Shown: positions 7,146 through 14,636, counted from the first letter of the stretch. The stretch: DNA of 26,969 nucleotides from Malikia sp041190985 (GCA_041190985.1 JBEEPT010000072.1:1-26969); one strand, 5' to 3'. Numbers and translations are program-made. The notes: a model not told the origin generated them from the letters alone.

Positions 7146-8502
7146 GCGTGGCCGCAGCAGTTCCCGCCGCAGGGCTGGCATGAGTTCGCGGTGCGAAACG
7201 CACCGTGACCCGCAAGCCGCCGAGCGGCGACTTGTCCAGGCCGAGGCGGGCGCCGTGCCGTTCGGCGACGGCGCGCACGATGGCCAGTCCCAGGCCGCTG
7301 CCGGGCACGTCCGCGCCCGCGCGCCGGAAGAAGCGGTCGAAGACCCGCTCCCGCTCCTGCACGGGAATGCCGGGGCCGGAGTCCTCGATCACCAGCGACG
7401 GTGCGGCGTTGCCGTCGGGATCTTGCGACAGGCCCAGCTGCACCCTTACCCGGGAGTGCGGCGGGCTGTGGATGATGGCGTTCTCGACCAGGTTGTGCAC
7501 CAGCGAGGCCAGGCTAGGCGGGTGGCCCGCGATCTCCAGCGGCCCTGGCGAGTGCAGCGAGACGTCGGTTTGCCTGCGGCGCGCCACGGGAGCCAGGAGC
7601 GCGATCTCCCGCCGCACCAGTTCGTCCAGGTCGAGCGCCTGCACGGCCTGCGCCGGCGCATCCGGCTCGTTGCGGGCCAGCAGCAGCAACTGCTCCGCCA
7701 GCCGGCTGGCGCGCTCTATGCCCTCGCTCAGGTCGTCCAGCGCAGCCTCGCGTTCCGGCCCTTCGTGGGCGTTGCGCAACAGGTGCAGCTGCAGCTTGAG
7801 CGCGGTCAGCGGTGAGCGCAGCTCATGCGCGGCGTCGGCGACGAAGGAGCGCTGCGCCTGCCAGGCCGTCGCGAGCCGCGCCAGCAAGCCGTTGAGCGCA
7901 TGCGCCAGTGGCGCGATCTCGTCCGGCAGCCCGGCCAGCGAAACCGGCTGCAGGCTGGCGGCATCGCGCGCGCGCACCTCGCCGGCCAGGCGCTGCACCG
8001 GTCGCAGCGTGACGAGCGCCAGCCACCACGCGGCCAGTGCCAGCAGCGGCGCCAGCGCCAGCAGCGGCGTCACGCTGCGCAGCGCCGAATCGGTTGCCAT
8101 GCGGCGGCGGACCGCCTCGGGCTGGGCCACCTGTATGACCCGCCCGGGCGTGGCGACGCCGTAGGTCCGCCACAGCTGCGAGCCGACACTGATGTCGGCG
8201 TAGCCGAGCTGGGCCCGGTTCGGCAGCGCCTCGTGGGCATGCGAGGCATAGATCACGCGTCCGTCCTGCGACCAGATCTGGATCACGAAGTCCAGCCGCT
8301 CGTCGCTCAGCAGCTGGGCGCCGGGTACAGCCACCTCGCCCTGGTCGCGCAGCGACAGCGCCATCTGCCGCAGCTGGTAGTCGAACAGGGCTTCGGCCTG
8401 GGCGAGCGTGCTGCGGTAGGCCAGGCCGCCCATGACCGCGGCGGCGCAGGCCAGCAGCGACAGCAGGGCCAGCAGCAGGCGCGCGCGCAGCGAGCGGATC
8501 AC
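7141..8502 (-). CDS. two-component sensor histidine kinase (QseC/PmrB-like)
   Basis: The 453-aa product starts at a GTG (8502-8500) that overlaps the stop codon of the response-regulator gene as GTGA, so the pair is translationally coupled. It has a transmembrane segment at about 8-27, a periplasmic domain of about 115 residues (28-142), a second segment at 145-165, a HAMP-like linker, the H-box FVADAAHELRSPLTAL with His226, N-box LVHNLVENAI around 334-343, G1 DSGPGIP around 374-380 and G2 GSGLGLAIV at 401-409. This is the QseC/PmrB/TctE architecture. The C-terminal 15 residues are Ala/Pro/Thr-rich. The signal is unknown; its position ahead of an envelope protease, an ion channel and a permease suggests cell-envelope or ionic stress. 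Confidence 0.92.
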   Translation of the reverse strand: MIRSLRARLLLALLSLLACAAAVMGGLAYRSTLAQAEALFDYQLRQMALSLRDQGEVAVPGAQLLSDERLDFVIQIWSQDGRVIYASHAHEALPNRAQLGYADISVGSQLWRTYGVATPGRVIQVAQPEAVRRRMATDSALRSVTPLLALAPLLALAAWWLALVTLRPVQRLAGEVRARDAASLQPVSLAGLPDEIAPLAHALNGLLARLATAWQAQRSFVADAAHELRSPLTALKLQLHLLRNAHEGPEREAALDDLSEGIERASRLAEQLLLLARNEPDAPAQAVQALDLDELVRREIALLAPVARRRQTDVSLHSPGPLEIAGHPPSLASLVHNLVENAIIHSPPHSRVRVQLGLSQDPDGNAAPSLVIEDSGPGIPVQERERVFDRFFRRAGADVPGSGLGLAIVRAVAERHGARLGLDKSPLGGLRVTVRFAPRTHASPAAGTAAATP

Positions 8503-9203
8503 GGCCTCGCCCCCGGCTCGGTGGCCAGGAAATAGCCCACGCCCCTCATGCTCTGGATGAAGTCGCTGCCCAGCTTCTTGCGCAACTGGTGGATGTAGAC
8601 GCTGATGGCGTTGCTCTCGATCGCCTCGCTCCAGCCATACAGCCGGTCCTCGAGCTGGGCGCGGGTCAGGACCGCACCGGGCCTGGCCATCAGCGCCTCC
8701 AGCACCGCGAACTCGCGTGCCGACAGCAGCAACGGTTTGCCGTCGAGCGTGACCTGCCGCGTCGCGGGGTCCAGCCTGACCCCGCCGTGGCACAGCACGG
8801 GCTGGGCATGGCCGCCATGGCGCCGCGTCACCGCGCGGATCCGGGCCGAGAGCTCGGCCACGTCGAAGGGCTTGGTCAGGTAGTCGTCGGCGCCGCTGTC
8901 GAGACCGAGGATCCTGGCCTCGGGCGCATCCCGCGCGGTGATCACGATCACCGGCGTCGGATCGCGGCGCCCGCGCAGCTCCCGCAGCAGCGTGATGCCG
9001 TCGGCCCCGGTCGCCGCCTGGGCGGAATCGGCCGCTTCGGGCAGCCCGAGATCGAGCAGCACCAGGTCGAAGCTCTCGCTCGCCAGCGCCGCGCGCGCCG
9101 ACCTGATGTCGCGCACCCAGTCCACGGCGTGTCCCTCCGATTGCAGGACCGCGCGCAGGCCACTGCCTATCATGCGGTCGTCTTCCACCAGCAACAGTCT
9201 CAT
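8499..9203 (-). CDS. OmpR/PhoB-family response regulator (PmrA/QseB-like)
   Basis: The 234-aa product begins MRLLLVEDDRMIG, with acidic pocket residues Glu7-Asp9, phospho-acceptor Asp51 (LLDLGLP), Thr89 (VIVITA) and Lys111 (YLTKPFD). The output domain is a winged helix with LSAREFAVLEAL, then YGWSEAIESNAISVYIHQLRKKL, the recognition-helix block typical of PmrA and QseB. Between Pro55 and the DG of the third helix there are 12 residues instead of about two, an insertion rich in Ala that lengthens the protein by about ten residues. The start at 9203 is set by GAGGAGGAAGG upstream. It is the first gene of the minus-strand unit. Confidence 0.93.
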   Translation of the reverse strand: MRLLLVEDDRMIGSGLRAVLQSEGHAVDWVRDIRSARAALASESFDLVLLDLGLPEAADSAQAATGADGITLLRELRGRRDPTPVIVITARDAPEARILGLDSGADDYLTKPFDVAELSARIRAVTRRHGGHAQPVLCHGGVRLDPATRQVTLDGKPLLLSAREFAVLEALMARPGAVLTRAQLEDRLYGWSEAIESNAISVYIHQLRKKLGSDFIQSMRGVGYFLATEPGARP

Positions 9204-9267
9204 CGGGCTTGCCTTCCTCCTCGCACCTTCCGCCATCGGAACCGGTGCGCAATGCCCCTCGGCGTCC

Positions 9268-9309
9268 CGGCGGATTTTCCCGGCCAGTATGGCCGAGAAA
9301 TACCCGCCG
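9268..9309 (-). terminator. nested hairpin after the hydrolase gene
   Basis: CGGCGG (9268-9273) pairs with CCGCCG (9304-9309), and inside it CGGCC (9281-9285) pairs with GGCCG (9291-9295) around the loop AGTAT. On the minus strand it follows the hydrolase stop (9315) after 5 bases and precedes the response-regulator gene. There is no clear U tract, so termination is a guess; it may also form part of the regulator's 5' leader. Confidence 0.4.
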
Positions 9310-9314
9310 CTGAA

Positions 9315-10184
9315 TCAGGTCGGCAGGGCCGCCAGCGGAGCCGGCAGCTCGAGCCCGCTTCGGCTGGGTCCGGACGCGGCGGCCCTGGGCGGGCGCCGGA
9401 TCTCGTGGCGTCGCAGATAGTCCAGCGTCTCCTCGCACACCCTGAGCCGGTCATGGTCGAGCGTGATCATGTGGTAGCTGTTCTCGAGCACCACGGCGTC
9501 GAGGCGCTCTTCCTGCCAGTGCCGCGCGAGCAGCTCGACGTTGGCGAGGCTGGCCACTTCGTCGTCACGGGCATGCAGCGCGAGCGCCGGCGGGCGCGGC
9601 GTAGGGCTGGCAAGCTTCTTTCGGACCCAGCGCTGCAGGCGGTGGAATTCGCGCAGATGCGGCACGCCCAGCACCGCGGCGCCGGCGCTCGAGACGCGCC
9701 GCGCGCTCATCTCGTTCTCGATCGAGGAGCGCACCCGCTCGTCCTTGACACCGTAGGGGGCGGACTCGCGATAGCGCCAGATCCGCCCCAGCGGGGTATA
9801 GAGGACCAGGGGCAGCAGGAACTGGTAGGAAGGAATGTTCCAGCCGTCGAGCTTGAGTGGCAGCGACATCAGGATCAGTCCGTCCGCGCATTCGGGATCC
9901 ATGAGGGCGGCCCCCAGCGCGACGGTGGCGCCCGCCGAAATGCCGGCGAGGTAGACGCGTTCGTGCTCCTGGCGCAGGCGCCGGGTCGTCTGGACCACGG
10001 TCCTGAGCCAGTAGCCGAACCGGCTGGCTGACTGGCGGGTCTGGGAGGCGTCATAGGTGTAGCCGTCCAGAGCCAGCCGGACGGGGCGGTGGCCAGCCTG
10101 CTTGAGCGCTCGTTCGAGGATGCGGGTTTCTTGATGGGTGCTGCACAGGCCGTGCAGCAGGACAACGGCCGTCTGTGCCGACAT
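9315..10184 (-). CDS. alpha/beta hydrolase (carboxylesterase/monoacylglycerol lipase-like)
   Basis: The 289-aa product opens with the strand and oxyanion segment VVLLHGLCST, has the nucleophile elbow GISAGA with Ser83, an acid in LHARDDEV (Asp207 or Asp208) and a catalytic His at NSYHMITLDHD (His238), in the order expected for serine hydrolases. A lid-like segment of about 60 residues (110-175) lies between strand 6 and the acid. No signal peptide is seen, so it should be cytoplasmic. It probably hydrolyses an ester; the substrate cannot be told. The last 30 residues are proline- and arginine-rich and unlikely to be part of the fold. An in-frame TTG two codons upstream of the ATG is also possible; no strong ribosome binding site is visible. 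Confidence 0.82.
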   Translation of the reverse strand: MSAQTAVVLLHGLCSTHQETRILERALKQAGHRPVRLALDGYTYDASQTRQSASRFGYWLRTVVQTTRRLRQEHERVYLAGISAGATVALGAALMDPECADGLILMSLPLKLDGWNIPSYQFLLPLVLYTPLGRIWRYRESAPYGVKDERVRSSIENEMSARRVSSAGAAVLGVPHLREFHRLQRWVRKKLASPTPRPPALALHARDDEVASLANVELLARHWQEERLDAVVLENSYHMITLDHDRLRVCEETLDYLRRHEIRRPPRAAASGPSRSGLELPAPLAALPT

Positions 10185-10223
10185 TTTCAAACGCTGACTG
10201 ATATAAGGTAGAGGGAAGCTATG

Positions 10224-10260
10224 GACGTCCTAATCAGATGTCCTATGATTAACCATAGGA
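10224..10260. promoter_or_regulatory. repeat cluster upstream of the hydrolase gene, possible operator
   Basis: GACGTCCTA (10224-10232) and GATGTCCTA (10237-10245) form a direct repeat with 13-bp period, and TCCTATG (10241-10247) forms a perfect inverted repeat with CATAGGA (10254-10260) around ATTAAC. On the minus strand a TTATAT -10-like element lies between this cluster and the hydrolase start. The stretch is much more AT-rich than its surroundings. It looks like an operator, but the regulator is not identified. Confidence 0.4.
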
Positions 10261-10333
10261 TGCCACCAGGAGCCTGACTGCCAACTGACCTGGGATTGGT
10301 GGCCGCACGCAGGCGGGAATGGCCCTGTCATCG

Positions 10334-10382
10334 GCCGGCTTGCTGCCGGGTGGATGTGGCGAAGTGAGCCCGGCAAGCCGGC
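10334..10382 (-). terminator. 10-bp inverted repeat downstream of lrgB
   Basis: GCCGGCTTGC (10334-10343) and GCAAGCCGGC (10373-10382) are perfect inverted copies separated by 29 bases that themselves contain GCCGGG/CCCGGC. It follows the lrgB stop codon by about 45 bases on the minus strand. No U tract follows. Termination is the most likely role. The rest of the 10185-10426 gap holds no gene that I can support. Confidence 0.4.
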
Positions 10383-10426
10383 GTGGCAGCCGACCGCATG
10401 GATGGAGTGCCGGCTGGCGCCTGGGC

Positions 10427-11152
10427 TCAGTTGGCCAGCTTGTACAGCGCGGGGATCAGGAAGGCGCCCAGCACCCCATGCGCGCCCATGGCCAGGCTGG
10501 CATAGGCACCGCATTCCGCGCTGATGCTGAAGGCCCGCGAGGTGCCTATGCCGTGCGCCGCCACTCCGGTGGCGAAGCCGCGCTGCCAGGCGCTCTTCAT
10601 TCCGAGCAGGTCGAGCACCCAGCGCGCCAGGATCGCGCCCAGGATGCCGGTCACGACCGCATAGACGGCGGTCAGGGTCGGCGACGCGCCTATGCGCTCG
10701 GCGATGCCCATGGCGATGGGCGCGGTCACCGACTTGGCCAGCATCGGCAGCACCAGCTTGCGGTCTATGCCCAGCCACCAGGCGAACCCGATGGAGCTCA
10801 GGATCGACACCGCGCCCCCGGCGCACAGCGACAGCAGCAGCGGCAGGGCGCGGCCGCGGATCGCGTCCAGGCCGCGATAGATCGGCACCGCCAGCGCGAC
10901 CGTGGCGGAACCGAGCAGGAAGTGCACGAACTGCGCCCCGGCGAAATAGGTGGCGTAGGGCATGTCGATGGCCTGGATCAGGCAGGCCACCAGCAGCACG
11001 GCAATCGCAACCGGGTTGGCCAGCGGATTCTGGCCGCTGCGCTGGTAGGCCAGCAGGCCGAGCTGATAGGCCCCCAGCGTGATGAACAGCGCGAGCAGCG
11101 GACTGCCGCTCAGGTAGACCCAGATGTCGAGGATCGAGTGGGATTCCCTCAT
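10427..11152 (-). CDS. lrgB: LrgB/CidB family membrane protein
   Basis: The 241-aa product starts MRESHSILDIWVYLSGSP and is almost entirely hydrophobic, with segments including LLALFITLGAYQLGLL, PVAIAVLLVACLI, FVHFLLGSATVALAVPIY and the family-typical KSVTAPIAMGIAERIG (about 157-172), GVAAHGIGTSRAF (about 203-215) and the closing AHGVLGAFLIPALYKL. The length matches the family. LrgB/CidB proteins act with LrgA/CidA and have been linked to murein hydrolase control, and in other bacteria to pyruvate or glycolate transport; which applies here is not shown. Its ATG overlaps the lrgA stop codon as ATGA. Confidence 0.9.
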   Translation of the reverse strand: MRESHSILDIWVYLSGSPLLALFITLGAYQLGLLAYQRSGQNPLANPVAIAVLLVACLIQAIDMPYATYFAGAQFVHFLLGSATVALAVPIYRGLDAIRGRALPLLLSLCAGGAVSILSSIGFAWWLGIDRKLVLPMLAKSVTAPIAMGIAERIGASPTLTAVYAVVTGILGAILARWVLDLLGMKSAWQRGFATGVAAHGIGTSRAFSISAECGAYASLAMGAHGVLGAFLIPALYKLAN

Positions 11153-11496
11153 TGGTCGGTCTCCCGCCCGGCCAGGAGCCTGAGCACCCAGGCCGAGGCG
11201 GCGATGGTCGCCGCCACGCTGAGCACCAGGGCGGCGAGTATCGCCAGGCCATGGGCGCGCAGCTCGGGCAGGTAGCTGACGACCCCCACTGCCGCGGGCA
11301 CGAACAGCAGCCCCAGGTATTTGCTGAAGCCGTCGGCCACCAGCGCGAGGTTGGGCGGGACGGAGCGGCGCAGGATCAGCCAGACCAGCAGCAGCGCCAG
11401 GCCGATGACCGGCCCGGGCAGCGTGGGCAGCAGCGCTTTCGAGATCAGCTCCCCCAGACCCTGGAAGAACAGGATTTGAACCAGGCCGGCGATCAT
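11149..11496 (-). CDS. lrgA: CidA/LrgA family holin-like protein
   Basis: The 115-aa product has four hydrophobic segments (about 2-20, 28-45, 60-78, 87-108) and the family pattern LPGPVIGLALLLVWLI at about 25-40 followed by LVADGFSKYLGLLFVPAAVGVV at 52-73. Both blocks are diagnostic for CidA/LrgA. The protein is expected in the inner membrane as an oligomeric partner of LrgB. It is the first gene of a two-gene unit with lrgB (4-base overlap). The upstream ribosome binding site is weak (GAGTGG). No LytSR-type regulator is nearby. Confidence 0.88.
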   Translation of the reverse strand: MIAGLVQILFFQGLGELISKALLPTLPGPVIGLALLLVWLILRRSVPPNLALVADGFSKYLGLLFVPAAVGVVSYLPELRAHGLAILAALVLSVAATIAASAWVLRLLAGRETDQ

Positions 11497-11616
11497 CGGG
11501 CCACTCTAGCAACAGGAGATCGCCCGGTCAATCGGGTCAGGCCCGCCAGCCCGTGGGAGTCGAGGCCGGGCCCCGGCCACCCTGGGGGTGGCTGCCCCAG
11601 CTCGCGGCAATTTCCT

Positions 11617-11633
11617 GGCCGCAGGGGGCGGCC
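11617..11633 (-). terminator. hairpin after the first Bug receptor gene
   Basis: GGCCGC (11617-11622) and GCGGCC (11628-11633) form a perfect 6-bp stem with a 5-base loop, 14 bases past the stop codon of the minus-strand receptor gene. It is followed on the minus strand by AGGAAATT rather than a U tract. A second perfect stem, GCCACC/GGTGGC, lies at 11576-11592. Together they probably separate this gene from lrgA. Confidence 0.45.
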
Positions 11634-11647
11634 GGCAGCTGCTCTCG

Positions 11648-12631
11648 TCAGTCCAGCTTGGCGCCCGAGGCCTCGACGATGGCCTTCCACTGGCTGTATT
11701 CCGACTTGAGCTGGGCGGCGAACTTGCGCTGGGTCATCGCCTCGGGTTCGGCGCCCTGGGCATGGATGGCGGCGCGGATTTCCGGGTTGGCGAGCAGCTT
11801 GTTGATCTCGGCATTCAGCGTCGCCACGACCGGCGCCGGCGTGCCGGCCGGAGCCAGCACGCCGTACCAGGTGCTGACGTTGAAGTCCTTGTAGCCCGAC
11901 TCGGCAATGGTCGGCACATCAGGCAGCGAGGAACTGCGCCGGGCCGAGGTCACCGCCAGCGGGCGCAGCTTGCCGGCCTTGATCTGGCTCAGGGCGGAAG
12001 GCACCGACGACACCAGCAGGTCGACGTTGCCGGACAGCGCATCCATCATCGCCGGGGTCGAGCCCTTGTAGGGGACATGGACGAACTGGATGCCGGCGGC
12101 CTTCTCGAACAGCTCGGCCGCCAGGTGGATCGAGGTGCCGTTGCCGGGCGAGCCGTAGCTCACGCGGCCGGGCGCGCCCCGGGCCGCGCTCACCACGTCG
12201 GCCAGGGTCTTGAAGCGGGAGTTGGCGCTGGTCGCGATCAGCACCGGCGTGTAGGCCACATGCGCCACCGGCGTCAGGTCGTGCGTCGGGTCCCAGGGCA
12301 GGTTCTTGTAGAGCCAGGGCGCAATCACGAGATTGTCCTTCTGGCCCATGACCAGCTCGTAGCCGGTGGGGGCGGCCTTGACCGCCTCGGTGATGCCTAT
12401 GGTGCCGCCGGCGCCGGGCCGGTTGTCCGCCACCAGCGTCCATTTGTTCTGCTCGCCGAGCCGGGTCGCGATCAGGCGCGCCAGGATGTCGGTGCCGCCG
12501 CCGGGCGGGAAGGGCACGATCAGGCGGATCGGCTTGTTTGGATAGTCGGTCGCGGAAGAACTGCTCTGGGCCTGGGTGCTGCCGGCCACGGCAAGGGCCA
12601 GGGCGGCGCAGGTGAAGGTACGGCGCAACAT
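11648..12631 (-). CDS. Bug/TctC-family periplasmic substrate-binding protein (tripartite tricarboxylate transporter receptor)
   Basis: The 327-aa product has a signal peptide ending near residue 22 (Ala-Gln-Ala-Gln type site), followed by YPNKPIRLIVPFPPGGGTDI, the hallmark opening of Bug proteins, NRPGAGGTIG at about 69-78, GSPGNGTSIHLAAELF at about 157-172 and PYKGSTPAMMDALSG at about 185-199. Bug proteins deliver carboxylates or similar small molecules to TctAB permeases, but no tctA or tctB is present in the window, so it is an orphan receptor as is common in Burkholderiales. The ligand is not predictable. CCGAGG before the ATG serves as ribosome binding site. It diverges from a second Bug gene. 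Confidence 0.93.
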   Translation of the reverse strand: MLRRTFTCAALALAVAGSTQAQSSSSATDYPNKPIRLIVPFPPGGGTDILARLIATRLGEQNKWTLVADNRPGAGGTIGITEAVKAAPTGYELVMGQKDNLVIAPWLYKNLPWDPTHDLTPVAHVAYTPVLIATSANSRFKTLADVVSAARGAPGRVSYGSPGNGTSIHLAAELFEKAAGIQFVHVPYKGSTPAMMDALSGNVDLLVSSVPSALSQIKAGKLRPLAVTSARRSSSLPDVPTIAESGYKDFNVSTWYGVLAPAGTPAPVVATLNAEINKLLANPEIRAAIHAQGAEPEAMTQRKFAAQLKSEYSQWKAIVEASGAKLD

Positions 12632-12953
12632 GTCGGCCTCGGGGTTTGAACGGGGAAAGCGCGGCCTCGCAGCCGACCGACCTCAAGATGGAGGTCCGCC
12701 GCGCCGAGGCCAGGTTGCCCATTATGACACCCGGGCGGTGTCCGCACCTCGCTGCGCCGCCCCTGTGCAGGAGGATCGCCTGGCAGTGTCCATTGCCCGA
12801 GCCGCTATCCGCCAGGACCAGTCTATGCTCCACTTGTCAGCTGTTCATGAAACCCATTCTTTTCCGGACTGGGGATAAGACAATGATGCATGGGATAGAT
12901 GAACTGCGTCGGCCTGCCTTGAATCTTGTCCAGCCGTGAATACAGGAGTCAGC
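12632..12953. other. divergent intergenic region between two Bug receptor genes
   Basis: This 322-base stretch must hold promoters for both receptor genes. Near the minus-strand gene it carries a nested inverted repeat: GGCCTCG (12663-12669) with CGAGGCC (12705-12711), and inside it GACCTC (12679-12684) with GAGGTC (12691-12696), loop AAGATG; the two pairs share nearly the same centre. Near the plus-strand gene the DNA is AT-richer (12830-12940) and contains TTGTCA-like -35 material. I see no ORF with a credible ribosome binding site and no RNA gene in it. Confidence 0.5.
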
Positions 12954-13952
12954 ATGAACCTTGGCATGCGCCACACCCTGCGCTGCATCGCGATTGCCGC
13001 CGCCAGCCTGGCCATGGCCGGCGCTGTGTTCGCCCAGAACGCTTCCGGCAAGCCGGTCACGCTGCTGGTGCCTTACCCGGCCGGCGGCGTGTCGGACGTG
13101 ATCGCGCGCATCGTCAGCCCGGCGCTGGCCAGGCAACTGGGCCAGACGGTGATCGTCGAAAATCTGGGCGGTGTCGGCGGTGCGATCGCCGCGCAGAAGC
13201 TGCTGAACTCCCCCGCCGATGGGCACCTGATCTTCCAGGGCTCGCCCAATGAGCTGATCCTGACGCCGATCGCGGTTTCCGCGGTCAAGTACAAGTCGGA
13301 GGACTTCCGCCTGGTGCAAGCCATCACCACCAACGAGATGGTGCTGTTCGGGCGCAAGGACCTGCCGGCGAACAATGGCGACGAGTTGGCGGCCTACGCC
13401 GCCCGGATGGCGAAGGAGGGCAAGCCCCTGCGCTACGCCAGCGTGGGCAACGGGTCGCTTTATCACCTGCTGGGTGAGCACTTGGCCAGCAAGCTGGGCG
13501 TGCCCATGAGCCATGTGCCCTACCAGGGCAGCGCTCCGGCGCTGCAGGATTTGATGGCCGGGCTGGTGGACATCTTCATCACGCCCTACAGCAAATCCTA
13601 CCTGGAGATGGTCGCCCAGGGCCGGATCAAGGCGGTCGCCGCGCTGTCGGCCCAGCGACAGGACAGCTTCAAGTCCGTGCCCACGCTCAACGAGAGCAAG
13701 GCACTCAAGGGCTTCGTGTTCGACACCTGGTCGGGCTATTTCGTGCACAAGGACACGCCCGAGCCGGTCGTGCGCGTCCTGCACAAGGCATTGGGCGAGG
13801 TGGCAAGCGATCCCGGCGTGCGCGGCGCGCTCGAAGCCCAGGGCATGGTGGTGCCCAGGCCCGCGGCGCCGGAGCAGCTGGCCAGGTTCTACCGTGAGGA
13901 GGTCGCCCAATATCGCGCCATCGCCAAGTCCATCAGCCTGCAGGCGCAATGA
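12954..13952 (+). CDS. second Bug/TctC-family periplasmic substrate-binding protein
   Basis: The 332-aa product has a signal peptide ending near residue 28 (AGAVFAQ), then KPVTLLVPYPAGGVSDVIARIV, ENLGGVGGAIAAQKLL, ASVGNGSLYHLLGEHL and PYQGSAPALQDLMAG, the Bug family blocks in order. Compared with its divergent neighbour it lacks the NRPGAGG form of the second motif and differs widely in sequence, so the pair is not a recent duplication. The ATG at 12954 is favoured over a GTG at 12936 because ACAGGAG lies six bases before it. The stop codon overlaps the ATG of a very short ORF (ATGA), suggesting that it once led an operon. Ligand unknown. Confidence 0.92.
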   Translation: MNLGMRHTLRCIAIAAASLAMAGAVFAQNASGKPVTLLVPYPAGGVSDVIARIVSPALARQLGQTVIVENLGGVGGAIAAQKLLNSPADGHLIFQGSPNELILTPIAVSAVKYKSEDFRLVQAITTNEMVLFGRKDLPANNGDELAAYAARMAKEGKPLRYASVGNGSLYHLLGEHLASKLGVPMSHVPYQGSAPALQDLMAGLVDIFITPYSKSYLEMVAQGRIKAVAALSAQRQDSFKSVPTLNESKALKGFVFDTWSGYFVHKDTPEPVVRVLHKALGEVASDPGVRGALEAQGMVVPRPAAPEQLARFYREEVAQYRAIAKSISLQAQ

Positions 13953-14014
13953 ACATCAAGACCGGGCTGATCGAGGCGCTGGGCGCACAGGTGAGCGCGC
14001 GCGCCACTTGTTGA
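13949..14014 (+). pseudogene. 21-codon coupled ORF, possible stump of a deleted downstream gene
   Basis: The ATG overlaps the Bug receptor stop codon as ATGA and the frame reads MNIKTGLIEALGAQVSARATC before a TGA. The ATGA arrangement is typical of a real translationally coupled next gene, and LIEALGAQV reads like the beginning of a folded protein; FAD-linked oxidase N-termini often start this way, but the match is too short to name. The sequence stops abruptly 7 bases before the end of the convergent hemerythrin gene. I infer a deletion or rearrangement junction near 13995-14020. It may instead be a meaningless short frame. Confidence 0.3.
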
Positions 14015-14021
14015 CAGCTTC

Positions 14022-14576
14022 TCAATCCGCGGCAGCGATGCCGCGGCGCAGGCGCATCGCGCGGCCGATGCGGTCGAGCGCGGCATCGTCCAGCAGCCTG
14101 GCCGCCATGGGCAGCAGCTCGGTTTCTTCGCGTTCGATGTGCGCCTGGTAGGCCGAGACGAAAATCTCGACCAGGGCCGCGGCCAGCGTCGTCGCCTGGC
14201 CCCGCGCCACCGCCGTCAGTGCCTGGCGCAGTTCATGCCACAGTCCGGCGATATGGCGGTGCTCGGCCAGCAGGGTCTGGATCAGGTCCTGCAGGCAGAC
14301 GGCATCGGAGCCGGCGACGGCCTCGAGCAGCGCGGGGAACAAGTCCTGCTCCTCGTCGGCATGGTGGTCCTGCGCCGCCGTGTCGAAATAGCGCAGCACC
14401 GCCTGAGCCGCCTGCTGCGCCTGCTCGTCGCAGCCGTGGGCGAGCAGGTGGGCGCCCAGGCGCTGCAGGGTCTGGCATTGTCTTTCCACCCGTCCGTGGC
14501 AGGCCGAGAGCATCTCCAGCGGGACTTCGGTGCTGGCCGACGGGCTGGAAAAACCGGGTAGGGCGTTGGCGTTCAT
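14022..14576 (-). CDS. hemerythrin HHE-domain protein
   Basis: The 184-aa product carries the spaced metal-ligand residues of a hemerythrin fold: His27 (SACHGRVE), His71/His72 with Glu76 (DHHADEEQDLFP), His106/His108 (AEHRHI) and His146 with Glu150 (AHIEREETELLP). These would hold a non-haem di-iron centre that binds O2 or NO or acts in iron-sulphur repair. It is cytoplasmic, with no signal peptide. AGGAAACCCAC precedes the ATG. It lies 60 bases downstream of the SirB2-like gene and is the last of four minus-strand genes that include a second di-iron protein (RIC). A role in NO or oxygen handling during nitrate respiration is inferred from this context. Confidence 0.9.
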   Translation of the reverse strand: MNANALPGFSSPSASTEVPLEMLSACHGRVERQCQTLQRLGAHLLAHGCDEQAQQAAQAVLRYFDTAAQDHHADEEQDLFPALLEAVAGSDAVCLQDLIQTLLAEHRHIAGLWHELRQALTAVARGQATTLAAALVEIFVSAYQAHIEREETELLPMAARLLDDAALDRIGRAMRLRRGIAAAD

Positions 14577-14636
14577 GTGGGTTTCCTGTCGGATTGTGGC
14601 ATTCGAGGTGCGGGGGATGCGGCAGTCCTGCGGGAC

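Noticed and set aside
8503..9438. Upstream extension of the kinase frame to 9438 (765 codons)
   Set aside because: The added part is a shifted reading of the response-regulator gene; the GTG at 8502 gives a standard kinase with a GTGA overlap.
12837..13949. A 370-codon minus-strand frame across the second Bug receptor gene
   Set aside because: The plus strand has a signal peptide, Bug motifs and a good ribosome binding site; the minus frame has none of these.
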